Below, piece after piece: positions 18,201 through 26,379 of a DNA stretch of 64,000 nucleotides (position 1 is the stretch's first letter; each line of letters opens with the position of its first letter). Both the position numbers and the translations under genes were made by a program. The notes beneath the pieces were generated by a model. That model was not told the origin of the DNA and did not search any database. It saw only the letters and a program-made list of their open reading frames with translations. This DNA is from an uncultured Bacteroides sp. (lineage in GTDB: Bacteria; Bacteroidota; Bacteroidia; Bacteroidales; Bacteroidaceae): positions 79,714 through 143,713 of the forward strand of contig CAAEFE010000122.1 of assembly GCA_900755095.1 (NCBI GenBank). The letters run 5' to 3'.

Positions 18201-18272
18201 TCAAGAGGAATCGACCAAGGACGTTATCCGCTACCACGTACTATCTCTTTCGGTATTCAGGTTAGCTTATAA
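15207..18272 (+). CDS. SusC-like TonB-dependent receptor
   Basis: Complete outer-membrane SusC homologue (1021 aa). The signal peptide MRRKIQFLLFLFLCLVSIPLTAQ is followed by a carboxypeptidase-D-like domain (IEVKGIVTEATTNAPLPGV and DGKYAVNVNKGDILVFSTVG). A TonB-box-like EQVVVIGYG sits near residue 107. The plug carries GTALQGKIAGV, NVRGISSLSNNDPLYVIDG and IEVLKDAAAAAIYGSRAAGGV, and the barrel ends in ISFGIQVSL. It is the first gene of an operon with susD (34-bp gap), a GH30 gene and an Ig-like lipoprotein, and it is driven by the shared regulon promoter. The substrate is likely a beta-linked hexose polymer, judged from the neighbouring enzymes. Confidence 0.95.
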   Translation: MRRKIQFLLFLFLCLVSIPLTAQNIEVKGIVTEATTNAPLPGVTVKVKGKDTGTITSIDGKYAVNVNKGDILVFSTVGMKSIERTITSNAPINVSLEEDNVALEQVVVIGYGTVKKSHLSGAVSSVGTKELNGAVATNVGTALQGKIAGVSVASTSGDPNEGMTINVRGISSLSNNDPLYVIDGSFGDLSMVDPSDIASIEVLKDAAAAAIYGSRAAGGVVLVTTKSGRKDMPTKLDINFFTGFSQTPKTLNVFNGEEYSRFARYYNLAADGYGTEVGSVPFVGAGTDWQDIMLRTAMTYKANANISGGSKTASYSASASYLNKEGILRNTSHESYNIRLKSDYSFLDNRLIIGESMIVRLSKGEGNINQDTMGEILRFPSVVPVFDPTNPTGWGTSADINLPNPYAYYSTVNKNNEKTQIFLNAYLQAEVIKGLKYKLNLGLRKDHTKSRTYTGAYDLGTYGKNDAPDLSEGSADYESWVLENTLNYDKIFGKHNLSALVGYSAQKDKSYGLNGSNTDIPEFIETMTGNVKSMTASSSINELALVSLFGRIMYSYDDRYLLSASIRRDGSSRFKKGHQFGSFPSASIGWNINREKFFKPLENVFDQFKLRFSYGKLGNQQMDKYYPTISVVSDGMNYLQGNNIWFGQLPNVTAVSPNDLTWESTETFNAGLDLSLLNGKLTLTADAYVKNTNDVLLPVPYAASTGISGLSIQNAGQVRNKGFELSINWRSTIGDDFSYYIGANATTEKNEVTKITAGGNNMAISGYSAHGAGGRGINRFEEGHPMSYFNLIETDGIFRTQEEIDNYKNKDGKQIQPGAQPGDVRYKDWNGDGIIDENDQHDVGNPFPDFTFGLRLGGEWKGFDFGLFFDGMTGNKIYNYQRYCLESGKFNGNYSTKLANSWRPDNQNTDIPRFSKTDGTDNGLAYTDRWLEDGSYFRLKTLDIGYSLPKNLLKKVKLENVRIYTSMENLFTLSKYSGYSPDLGESGSVDIGASYSVFSRGIDQGRYPLPRTISFGIQVSL

Positions 18273-18306
18273 TACGAAGATAATACACACTAATTGAATT
18301 TATAAC

Positions 18307-19938
18307 ATGAAAAAGAACTGGTTATCATACATATGCGTGGCGACTCTCCTTTCCGGAGCATTGACCTCGTGCAACGAATCCAACTTTTTGGATCTGTCAG
18401 ATCCCAATCACTTCACAGAAAATAATTTCTGGAAGAATAAAGCTGATGCAGAGAGCGGTCTTGCTGCCGCCTACTCACCGATTAAATATCAAATGAACGG
18501 TTATTACGGTGCATTCGACGGATGGTTGAATCTGAACAGCCGCGGCGACGATATCTTTACGATTCTGAATGAAGAGGCTTCCATGTGGGCCATCGCTACA
18601 TTCCAAAACTCCAGTACAACAGGAAATGATCCATACGGAGCACTCTATGCAGGTATTCAGCGTGTTAATCTGGTACTGAAGAATATTGATTTGGTTCCGG
18701 CAACAGGGATTAGTGAGGAAGACCGTTCCACCATTAAAGGAGAAGCTCTCTTTCTGAGAGGCTTCCAATACTTCCTGTTAGTACACAACTATAAAGAAGT
18801 TCCTCTGCGTGTGGTTCCATCCAACGAAGACGAAAGCAACAAACCCGCCGCCAAGGAAGAACAGCTTTGGAAACAGGCAGAAGATGATTTGAAAGATGCT
18901 ATCAGCTGTAACCTTCCTGTGACCCGTTCCGGTGATGAAAAAGGTCGCATTGAGAAAGGGGCCGCCATCGCTATGCTTGCCAAAGTATATCTGTACCAGC
19001 ACAAGTATCCTGAAGCAAAAGCACAACTGCAATTATTGATGAACGCTCCTTACTATCCGGGACGTTACAACCTGATAGAGAACTTCGCTGAAAACTTTAC
19101 TACAGCAAAAGAGAACAATGAAGAATCTGTATTCGAATTGCAATATAGTAGTGATGGTGAATTGACATGGGGTAACGAAAGTGGCATCAGCCTCGGTAAC
19201 TCTCTTCCCCAGTTTGTAGGTCCGGTTGCCGGCGGTGGTTGGGCTAAATTGATGCCTTCCAGTTTCGCTGTCGGCCAGTTTGTGAAAGAAGAACGTCCTG
19301 CCGGATCGGATACAAAGTTTGACAAACGTATGTACGCAAGTTTATTCTTTAATCCGGAATCTATGAATGACGTTGTTAAGAATGAAAAATGGTATGGCGG
19401 CAACCGTTCGATGGAAGATCTCTGGGATGGCAACAGTGGTAAAATGACCGGAGGTGCTCCCACATTCAGCCAGGGAGACGGTATGTTTCTGCTGAAAAAG
19501 TACACTGCATATTTTGTGAACGCGACTAATGCCGATAATATGGGGCATAAGGAAGGTAAAGCAAACAATCTGCGTGCTATGCGTTTTTCAGAAGTACTGT
19601 TGATGTATGCCGAAGCCTGTGCTATGACAAACGATGCCAATGGTGCAAATACAGTATTAAAGATCATTCGCAAAAGAGCCGGATTGGCAGACAAGACTTT
19701 TGCCCAAGCTGATTTAATGGCTGAAATCGAACATCAGTGCTTACTTGAATTCTTCGGTGAAGGACACCGTTTTGACGACTTGAAACGTTGGTATACCACT
19801 CAAGAGATCAAGACAATCTTCAACGCAAATGAAAAGCAGGGAGCAGATAATTTCCAAGAGAAATACAGATATTATCCGATTCCTTCCGGTGAGTTAAACA
19901 ATAACAATGCCATGGAACAAACTGAACTGTGGAGATAA
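18307..19938 (+). CDS. SusD/RagB-like lipoprotein
   Basis: Surface glycan-binding partner of the upstream SusC (543 aa). The lipoprotein signal is MKKNWLSYICVATLLSGALTSC, lipidated Cys near residue 22. SusD marks: FLDLSDPNHFTENNFWKNKADAESGLAAAY, GEALFLRGFQYFLLVHNYKEVPL, AAIAMLAKVYLYQHKYPEAKAQLQ, MRFSEVLLMYAEACAM, IRKRAGL and LLEFFGEGHRFDDLKRW. It continues the operon, 30 bp before the GH30 gene. Confidence 0.95.
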   Translation: MKKNWLSYICVATLLSGALTSCNESNFLDLSDPNHFTENNFWKNKADAESGLAAAYSPIKYQMNGYYGAFDGWLNLNSRGDDIFTILNEEASMWAIATFQNSSTTGNDPYGALYAGIQRVNLVLKNIDLVPATGISEEDRSTIKGEALFLRGFQYFLLVHNYKEVPLRVVPSNEDESNKPAAKEEQLWKQAEDDLKDAISCNLPVTRSGDEKGRIEKGAAIAMLAKVYLYQHKYPEAKAQLQLLMNAPYYPGRYNLIENFAENFTTAKENNEESVFELQYSSDGELTWGNESGISLGNSLPQFVGPVAGGGWAKLMPSSFAVGQFVKEERPAGSDTKFDKRMYASLFFNPESMNDVVKNEKWYGGNRSMEDLWDGNSGKMTGGAPTFSQGDGMFLLKKYTAYFVNATNADNMGHKEGKANNLRAMRFSEVLLMYAEACAMTNDANGANTVLKIIRKRAGLADKTFAQADLMAEIEHQCLLEFFGEGHRFDDLKRWYTTQEIKTIFNANEKQGADNFQEKYRYYPIPSGELNNNNAMEQTELWR

Positions 19939-19968
19939 TACCTTTAAACCCATTTATATTAGAAAATT

Positions 19969-21531
19969 ATGAAAAAGATATATTCATTATTATTTATAGC
20001 GCTTTTCCTCTTTTTAGGATACTCTTGCGATGATGGAAGTTTAGATCACAGCGATGTATACATTCCGGACCCTGTAGAAGAAAACTTTGAAGATGACGGA
20101 ATTGCGCCGGAACCAACCACTACCGCTGTCATAAAGATGAAGATTGGAGAAGAGAACAAACACCAAGTGATTGACGGTTTCGGCTGTGCGTTCTGTGGAT
20201 GGTCACACCGTATTTGGAATACCATGCAACGTGATGCGGTGATGGAAGACTTGTTCGGTAAATCAGGTTTAGCCCTGAATATTTTCCGTGGCGAAGTATT
20301 CCCTTCTTATTGTAATCCGGAAACGGGTGATATTGAATTCAAAATGGACCGCAATTTCATGTTACGCCCCGATGATCCTTCTATGATCAATAACTATTGG
20401 CGTAACTACAACGGTGAAGAGTGCGGAGAGCAGACGCAACTGGGACAAATGTGGCTGGTTGACCATATCAACAAAAAATTTAAAGATGTCAAGTTCTTCT
20501 TTTCTGTTTGGTGTCCCCCTGTTGTATGGAAAAGCAATGGTAAACTTAATGGTGGAAACTTGAAGGCAGATTACTACGAAGATTATGCAAAATACCTGAT
20601 GGATTTTGTAGATGCGTATGAAAAAGGATTGGGCATTGATATCTATGCGATGTCCGGATGGAATGAACCGGATGTTCTATCCAGTATGGGAGGATGGGCC
20701 AGCTGCTCTTGGAGCGTAGACCAAATGGCTAAGTTCGTACTCGAAAACCTTCGTCCGGAGATGAACAAGAGAGGACATAGTGATATGAAACTGGTATATG
20801 GCGAGAATGCCTGGTGGTCATGGGCTACTAAACATATTAATTCAAGCCTTGAAAAGTATCCTGAATTGGCAGACCCGAATTTGATTGTTGCTGGTCACGG
20901 CTATTCCACAACAGATGCAAGCATCGCACCTTTCGAACAAGCGGAAAAGCATAATCTCCATATCTGGCAGACAGAGATCAGTGATGATAAGGACCGTAAG
21001 GAAACATGGCCGGATGCAATAAAGTGGGCAAAAACCTTCCACAGTTATATGGCAAATGGTAATGTAAGCGGCTTTGTATGGTGGGCAGGTGCACGTCCTT
21101 GCAGCACAACGGGCGAAAACCTGATACAGCTGGAAGAGGCATTGCCTAGTACAACCTACTATAGAGTACCCCGCTACTATACTTTCGGACAGTACACTAA
21201 GTACATCGAACCTGATGCTGTACGTGTGGATGTAGAAGCTGTTTCTTCAGAGGCCGACAAGCTTCCGGAAGAGTTATTGGTTTCTGCTTATATAAAAGAC
21301 GATACTTATACCATCGTTCTGGTCAACGCTTCTGAAAAGGAGTCCTTCTCTACTTTAGTGGAGATCGAGGGAGTAGAATTTCAAAATATGAGAACTTATA
21401 CATCCAGTGAAAATGTGAAATGGCAACAAAAAAAGATCAATCCGTCTTCAAGCGGTTTGCGTGCCATTACTGTTCCTAAATACAGTGTAGTAACTGTGAC
21501 CGGTAAAATAAAAGGCCACGAAGCTGAATAA
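19969..21531 (+). CDS. GH30-family glycoside hydrolase, surface lipoprotein
   Basis: Retaining endo- or exo-glycosidase of clan GH-A, family GH30 (520 aa). The lipoprotein signal is MKKIYSLLFIALFLFLGYSC (Cys20), followed by an acidic linker (to about residue 50) that may hold the catalytic domain off the membrane. The GH30 start motif is VIDGFGCAFCGWSHRIW; the acid/base is E233 in SGWNEPD and the nucleophile E336 in IWQTEIS. A small beta-sandwich typical of GH30 follows (about 415-515). Its position directly after susCD suggests the initial surface cleavage of the polymer. GH30 includes beta-1,6-glucanases, beta-1,6-galactanases, glucuronoxylanases and others; I cannot settle the subfamily. 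The next gene overlaps its stop by one base if the early ATG is used. Confidence 0.88.
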   Translation: MKKIYSLLFIALFLFLGYSCDDGSLDHSDVYIPDPVEENFEDDGIAPEPTTTAVIKMKIGEENKHQVIDGFGCAFCGWSHRIWNTMQRDAVMEDLFGKSGLALNIFRGEVFPSYCNPETGDIEFKMDRNFMLRPDDPSMINNYWRNYNGEECGEQTQLGQMWLVDHINKKFKDVKFFFSVWCPPVVWKSNGKLNGGNLKADYYEDYAKYLMDFVDAYEKGLGIDIYAMSGWNEPDVLSSMGGWASCSWSVDQMAKFVLENLRPEMNKRGHSDMKLVYGENAWWSWATKHINSSLEKYPELADPNLIVAGHGYSTTDASIAPFEQAEKHNLHIWQTEISDDKDRKETWPDAIKWAKTFHSYMANGNVSGFVWWAGARPCSTTGENLIQLEEALPSTTYYRVPRYYTFGQYTKYIEPDAVRVDVEAVSSEADKLPEELLVSAYIKDDTYTIVLVNASEKESFSTLVEIEGVEFQNMRTYTSSENVKWQQKKINPSSSGLRAITVPKYSVVTVTGKIKGHEAE

Positions 21532-21554
21532 TGAATTATAAATTAGAGAATACC

Positions 21555-22736
21555 ATGAAAAGAAATATAATATACTTAGCAGGAATCGCACTTTGTGCCA
21601 TCGGACTATTCTCCGGCTGTGACGAAGACCTACCTAGTTATGCAAATCTGACTGTAAATGCAGAGACTTTAACGATTAATCTGGATGAAACAACCGAAGG
21701 AAGTTTCAGTATCGTCGAAGGTAATGGCGGCTACAAAGTGAACAGTTCAGACGCAACAGTAGCAACAGCAGTCATTTCGGGCAATGAAGTAATTGTGACA
21801 GGCCTGGAATATGGCACTGCGACATTAACTGTTACCGACTGGACAAAGAAATCAGCAAATGTGAAAATCATTGTAGATCAAGAACAGGAACTGGTAATAA
21901 AAACAAGTTCTACTACTATGTTCTTTGGAGAATCCAAAACTCTCGAAGTATATACCGGAAACGGTGGATATAGTATTACTTCTTCCGACGAGTCTGTTGC
22001 AACCGCCAAAATCAGCGAAGACGGTAAAATAGATATTACTTCCATCGCTCCGGGTACTACCACGCTTTCTGTAAAAGACAAACATAACAAAACGGCTGAT
22101 ATCTCGGTAAAAGTGATCAGGAAACTTGTTGTAGACAATAGCGCAGATATTACTTATCTGGTAATTGATGAACCTGTCACTATTAAGATTCTGGATGGTA
22201 ATGGCGAATATACTTGTAAAGGTAATGGATCTGCCACCTATCTGAAATGCTCAATGGCGGAAAACGGGACAGAAGTTATTGTCGAAGGACTGAAAAGATA
22301 CCGCTATAACAAAACGATAACTATCAGTGATAAAGAGGGACAATCTATTGATATTTATGTTAATACCATTGACGATCCTTATCTGGTGAATCCTTCGTAC
22401 CGTTATCTGATAGCTGGTTCTTACGCTTATCAGTCTCTTTCTACATCAAAAGCCGGTGAAGCGATCTATTCTCCTGAATTCAATATCTCTCAGTTGATTA
22501 TAAAGAGTGCAACGACCACTTCAGCGACTGGCTTCGCAGTAGAATTCACAGGTGATCTGAGTGTCGGTACCAAAACGAAACCTATGCTCTATAAAGTGGC
22601 AAAAGGTAAAGTAGACAAAAGCAAAGAGTACCCTATAGAAGATTGCCGAATTGATAAAATAGAAGATGGCTGGTATTGGGTCAGCTTCATAGAACCGGGC
22701 TATACCGTTCGTTCTTATTTCATTACCAAACAATAA
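21555..22736 (+). CDS. Ig-like (BIG2-type) domain lipoprotein, putative surface glycan-binding protein
   Basis: Predicted surface lipoprotein (393 aa). The start at 21555 gives MKRNIIYLAGIALCAIGLFSGC; an ATG at 21531 only adds hydrophilic residues. Two clear bacterial Ig-like repeats are visible, each with the pattern GNGGY..SSD..VATA..SG..I.ITGLE.GTATLTV (about residues 35-105 and 110-185), and a third, more divergent one starts near 190 (ILDGNGEY). A distinct C-terminal domain of about 110 residues follows, ending in YWVSFIEPGYTVRSYFITKQ. Its place after susC, susD and the GH30 gene fits a surface glycan-binding protein with binding in the C-terminal domain. No enzymatic motif is seen. Confidence 0.75.
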   Translation: MKRNIIYLAGIALCAIGLFSGCDEDLPSYANLTVNAETLTINLDETTEGSFSIVEGNGGYKVNSSDATVATAVISGNEVIVTGLEYGTATLTVTDWTKKSANVKIIVDQEQELVIKTSSTTMFFGESKTLEVYTGNGGYSITSSDESVATAKISEDGKIDITSIAPGTTTLSVKDKHNKTADISVKVIRKLVVDNSADITYLVIDEPVTIKILDGNGEYTCKGNGSATYLKCSMAENGTEVIVEGLKRYRYNKTITISDKEGQSIDIYVNTIDDPYLVNPSYRYLIAGSYAYQSLSTSKAGEAIYSPEFNISQLIIKSATTTSATGFAVEFTGDLSVGTKTKPMLYKVAKGKVDKSKEYPIEDCRIDKIEDGWYWVSFIEPGYTVRSYFITKQ

Positions 22737-22793
22737 TTTGTAAACTTGACACATATCTTTTGAAAGTACCCCCATGCTTTTAAAGTGACGAAT

Positions 22794-22864
22794 ATAAAAA
22801 GAGATTGTTCTTGCAACGCAGTATATCCTTTGTATTGTCTGTATTGTAACCAGTCTCTTTTTAT
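22794..22864 (+). terminator. Long-range inverted repeat after the lipoprotein gene
   Basis: ATAAAAAGAGATTG at 22794-22807 pairs with CAGTCTCTTTTTAT at 22851-22864 with one G-U position; the loop is 43 nt. It could be a terminator for the susC operon or a structured 3' end. The large loop makes this uncertain. Confidence 0.4.
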
Positions 22865-22920
22865 CTTGTCAAGCAATGCAAAAGAATCGTATATAGACTC
22901 TTTATAATTTGAGAATTAAT

Positions 22921-24111
22921 ATGAATAGATATGATAACAGACTACATATTCTCACTAAAGAATATGATGAGCTCATCTCACGTGAAAATGAAAAGATACT
23001 GCCCGGCAATGGTGTTTTTGAACGATACAAATACCCCATTCTGACAGCAGACCACCCTCCGCTGGAGTGGAGATACGACTTCAATCCGGAAACAAATCCC
23101 TATCTGATGGAACGTTTCGGCATTAACGCCGTATTCAATGCAGGCGCTATCAAATTCAACGGGAAATATCTTGTTATGGCACGGGTAGAAGGGCATGACC
23201 GCAAATCATTCTTCGCCATCGCAGAAAGTCCCAATGGTATCGACAACTTCCGCTTCTGGGAATATCCGGTACAACTGCCGGACTTATATCCGGAAGAAAC
23301 GAACGTCTACGATATGCGTCTGACAAAACACGAGGACGGATGGATATACGGTATCTTCTGCTCGGAAAGCAAAGATCCGGACGCACCCGCAGGAGACCTC
23401 ACTTCGGCCATCGCAGCAGCAGGAATCATACGCAGCAGGGACCTTAAAAACTGGGAACGCCTGCCCAACCTCGTCTCTAAAAGCCAGCAACGGAATGTGG
23501 TGCTGCACCCCGAATTCGTAGACGGCAAATATGCATTGTACACCCGTCCGCAGGACGGATTCATCGATGCAGGCAGCGGAGGCGGTATTTCATGGGCATT
23601 GATAGACGATATCACTCATGCAGTGATCAAGAAGGAAATCGTCATAGAACAACGCCATTATCACACAATCAAGGAGGTGAAAAACGGTGAAGGGCCTCAT
23701 CCCATCAAGACTCCCCAAGGATGGCTACATCTGGCACACGGAGTCCGTGCCTGTGCAGCCGGACTCAGATATGTCCTATATCTGTATATGACATCTTTAG
23801 ATGACCCAAGGAAGGTGATAGCCCAGCCGGGAGGTTACTTCATGGCACCTGTGGGAGAAGAAAGAACCGGAGATGTATCCAACGTGTTATTCTCCAACGG
23901 ATGGATCGCGGATGAAGACGGAACGGTATACATCTACTATGCTTCCTCCGACACACGGATGCACGTAGCGACTTCTACGATCGAACGGCTAATCGATTAC
24001 TGCCGGCATACACCGGAAGACAGACTCCGTTCCACGACTTCCGTGAAAAGCATATACGATATCATAGAAGCCAATAAGCTCGTGATGTCGGAAAATGCCG
24101 TTATATTATAG
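22921..24111 (+). CDS. GH130 4-O-beta-D-mannosyl-D-glucose phosphorylase (GH130_1-like)
   Basis: Cytoplasmic phosphorolytic enzyme (396 aa, no signal peptide) predicted to convert beta-1,4-mannosyl-glucose plus phosphate to mannose-1-phosphate and glucose. The sequence closely follows what I recall of the characterised Bacteroides fragilis enzyme: [43 protein letters not shown] split near residues 52-76, [45 protein letters not shown] and [14 protein letters not shown]. The ATG at 22921 is chosen because it places the proposed general acid (the Asp in VYDMRLT) at residue 131, the number I recall for that enzyme. An ATG at 22909 would add four residues. It lies between the susC operon and the symporter, which probably imports its disaccharide. 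Confidence 0.85.
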   Translation: MNRYDNRLHILTKEYDELISRENEKILPGNGVFERYKYPILTADHPPLEWRYDFNPETNPYLMERFGINAVFNAGAIKFNGKYLVMARVEGHDRKSFFAIAESPNGIDNFRFWEYPVQLPDLYPEETNVYDMRLTKHEDGWIYGIFCSESKDPDAPAGDLTSAIAAAGIIRSRDLKNWERLPNLVSKSQQRNVVLHPEFVDGKYALYTRPQDGFIDAGSGGGISWALIDDITHAVIKKEIVIEQRHYHTIKEVKNGEGPHPIKTPQGWLHLAHGVRACAAGLRYVLYLYMTSLDDPRKVIAQPGGYFMAPVGEERTGDVSNVLFSNGWIADEDGTVYIYYASSDTRMHVATSTIERLIDYCRHTPEDRLRSTTSVKSIYDIIEANKLVMSENAVIL

Positions 24112-24123
24112 TTCCGGAAGCAG

Positions 24124-24254
24124 TATTATCATCTGTCTCTCAGGATGTTCCATTCTGCATGATGGATATTAACAACTGAGTTGCAGGGTATTAACATCTG
24201 ACACGTCAAGTCTTAACACCTGACGTGTCAGCTATTAAAGCCTGAGAAGTCAGA
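24124..24254. repeat. 22-bp tandem palindromic array B (4 clear units plus 2 degenerate)
   Basis: Clear units start at 24167, 24189, 24211 and 24233, each 22 bp, with consensus TATTAACANCTGA then NNNGTCAG; the core CTGAC...GTCAG is dyad symmetric. Two weaker units precede them (24124 and 24146, the second 21 bp), bringing the array to within 13 bp of the GH130 stop. It ends 6 bp before the duplicated regulon motif of the symporter promoter. Confidence 0.8.
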
Positions 24255-24259
24255 TAAAT

Positions 24260-24326
24260 AGTATCAGATAGTATCAGTATGAGTTAAAATAATATTTGTT
24301 TCTTCCCCACATTCGACCTACTTTTG
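24260..24326 (+). promoter_or_regulatory. Regulon promoter 4 (symporter gene)
   Basis: The motif begins AGTATCAGTATGAG at 24270 and continues TTAAAATAATATTTGT. -33 TTG is at 24296-24298 and -7 TACTTTTG at 24319-24326, 20 bp apart. The motif-to-box distance is again 57 bp. Its first ten bases are imperfectly duplicated just upstream (AGTATCAGAT at 24260). Confidence 0.85.
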
Positions 24327-24371
24327 TACCTGATAGATTATTAATGTACAAAACCTAATCAAAATAGCAAC

Positions 24372-26249
24372 ATGAAATTACACACATCCGATCTTCTGAT
24401 CATCTGCGCCTACCTCATTGCCATGATTGTCATCGGACTCATACTGAAAAAACGGGCCGCACAAAATATGGACTCCTATTTCCTGGGAGGCAAATCACTC
24501 CCTTTCTATATGCTTGGTCTGTCCAATGCATCCGGAATGTTCGACATCACTGGTACGATGCTAATGGTTTACTGGGCATTTGCCTACGGATTCAAAAGTC
24601 TCTGGATTCCCTGGCTGTGGCCGGTATTCAATCAGATATTCCTCATGGTTTATCTGTCGGTGTGGTTGCGGCGTTCCAATGTGCTCACCGGAGCCGAATG
24701 GATCAAAACCCGCTTCGGTAAAGGCAAGGGAGCGACACTCTCTCATACCATCGTTGTCGTATTTGCGTTATTAAGCGTACTCGGATTTCTGAGTTACGGA
24801 TTCATAGGAATAGGCAAGTTCATGGAAATCTTTATTCCCTGGGAAGTCATTTCACCCTACATTCCTTTCACGGTATCACCGGAGTATGTTCCGCATGTAT
24901 ATGGCATCTTCTTCACAGCTATCGCCACCTTCTACGTCATGTTGGGGGGAATGCTGAGCATCGTATGGACAGATGTCGTACAGTTCCTTATCATGACGGT
25001 GGCAGGCATCGTTATCGTAGTGATCGGTATGCAGATGGTGGCGCCGGATATGATACACTCCTTTGTACCTGCCGGATGGGATTCCCCTTTCTTCGGATGG
25101 ACGCTCGATATTGACTGGAGCAGCAGGATGAGTTTGCTGACCGAACGAATGGCAAACGAACCTTACAGTCTGATAGGCATCTTTGTCATGATGGCGTTGC
25201 TCAAAGGCATCTTCATGAGTATGGCAGGGCCTGCGCCCAATTATGATATGCAGAAAATTCTGTCCTGCAAGTCTCCCAAAGAAGCGGCGATGATGAGCGG
25301 TTCCGTATCCGTAGTGCTGTTAATTCCCCGTTATCTGATGATTATGGGATTTGCATTACTTGCCATCTATTTCTTCAAGGAAGACGGCGGACTGACACAG
25401 ATGGAAGTGACCCGCACGGACTTTGAGACGATTCTTCCCCATCTGATCACACGATATGTTCCGGCAGGACTTGCAGGATTATTATTGGCAGGTCTACTGG
25501 CAGCTTTCATGTCGACCTTTGCCTCTACCGTCAATGCAGCCCCTGCATATATCGTAAATGATATTTATCTGAAATACATCAATCCGAAAGCAAGCGTGAA
25601 AACTCAGATACGCAGCAGTTATGTCATCTCTGTGGCAGTAGTGGTGGTGAGCACTGTCATCGGATTCTTCCTGAAAGATATCAATGAAATCTTCCAGTGG
25701 ATTGTAGGTGCACTGTTCGGAGGATACATCGCAGCCAACGTACTGAAATGGCATTGGTGGCGTTTCAACGGTGAAGGTTACTTCTGGGGAATGACTGCCG
25801 GAGTAGTGGCAGCTATTGTAATGAAATTTACCGTTCCGGATGCATGGGTACTTTATTTCTTCCCCGTACTGTTCGGCGTCTCTCTGATCGGATGTATCAT
25901 CGGGACTTACAGCGCTCCGGCTACAGATGAAGAGACTCTGATCAACTTCTATGTCAATGTACGCCCGTGGGGATGGTGGAAACCGATTCAGGAGAAAGCA
26001 ATCGCCCGCTACCCGCATATTCAGGCGAATAAAAACTTCAAAAGGGATGCCTTCAATGTGGCGATAGGAATCATCTGGCAATGTACGCTTACCATCATCC
26101 CGATGTACCTCGTTGTCCGCGAACAATTAGGACTCTGGAGTTCTATCGCCTTGCTTCTGATTACCACGCTGATATTAAGAAAGACCTGGTACAAGCCTTT
26201 GTGTAAGGAGGAAGCGAGATACAACGAAGAGATGAAACAAATACGATAA
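24372..26249 (+). CDS. Sodium:solute symporter (SSS family), putative disaccharide importer
   Basis: Inner-membrane Na+-coupled transporter (625 aa) with about 14 hydrophobic segments. SSS marks: the first helix LLIICAYLIAMIVIGLILKKR, the re-entrant MDSYFLGGKSLPFYMLGLSNASGMFDITG with the Asn/Ser/Asp positions of the sodium site, GGMLSIVWTDVVQFLIM, and LLLAGLLAAFMSTFASTVNAAPAYIVNDIYLKYI (about residues 368-401). It follows the GH130 gene and has its own regulon promoter. Import of beta-mannosyl-glucose or a related oligosaccharide for cytoplasmic phosphorolysis is inferred from this context. The leader is about 40 nt. Confidence 0.88.
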   Translation: MKLHTSDLLIICAYLIAMIVIGLILKKRAAQNMDSYFLGGKSLPFYMLGLSNASGMFDITGTMLMVYWAFAYGFKSLWIPWLWPVFNQIFLMVYLSVWLRRSNVLTGAEWIKTRFGKGKGATLSHTIVVVFALLSVLGFLSYGFIGIGKFMEIFIPWEVISPYIPFTVSPEYVPHVYGIFFTAIATFYVMLGGMLSIVWTDVVQFLIMTVAGIVIVVIGMQMVAPDMIHSFVPAGWDSPFFGWTLDIDWSSRMSLLTERMANEPYSLIGIFVMMALLKGIFMSMAGPAPNYDMQKILSCKSPKEAAMMSGSVSVVLLIPRYLMIMGFALLAIYFFKEDGGLTQMEVTRTDFETILPHLITRYVPAGLAGLLLAGLLAAFMSTFASTVNAAPAYIVNDIYLKYINPKASVKTQIRSSYVISVAVVVVSTVIGFFLKDINEIFQWIVGALFGGYIAANVLKWHWWRFNGEGYFWGMTAGVVAAIVMKFTVPDAWVLYFFPVLFGVSLIGCIIGTYSAPATDEETLINFYVNVRPWGWWKPIQEKAIARYPHIQANKNFKRDAFNVAIGIIWQCTLTIIPMYLVVREQLGLWSSIALLLITTLILRKTWYKPLCKEEARYNEEMKQIR

Positions 26250-26280
26250 GTATCAGCATAATTAATTTATATCATAAATT

Positions 26281-26360
26281 TAGGCACGGATGACACGGAT
26301 TTCACGGATTTAAAAGATCGGTCAATTAAAAACCACGTTAACCCGTGTCATCCGTGCCTA
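26281..26360. repeat. Dispersed inverted-repeat element (18-bp perfect arms)
   Basis: TAGGCACGGATGACACGG at 26281-26298 is exactly inverted as CCGTGTCATCCGTGCCTA at 26343-26360. The interior begins with the related ATTTCACGGATT. Elements of this CACGGAT type are familiar intergenic repeats in Bacteroidota as I recall. It separates the symporter and phosphoesterase genes and may act as a terminator. Confidence 0.85.
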
Positions 26361-26379
26361 ATAAAACAGAGAACCGACC

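Noticed and set aside
22741..22920. A regulon promoter for the GH130 gene
   Set aside because: No AGTATYAG motif or exact TAnnTTTG box is present; TATCCTTTG near 22823 has one base too many.
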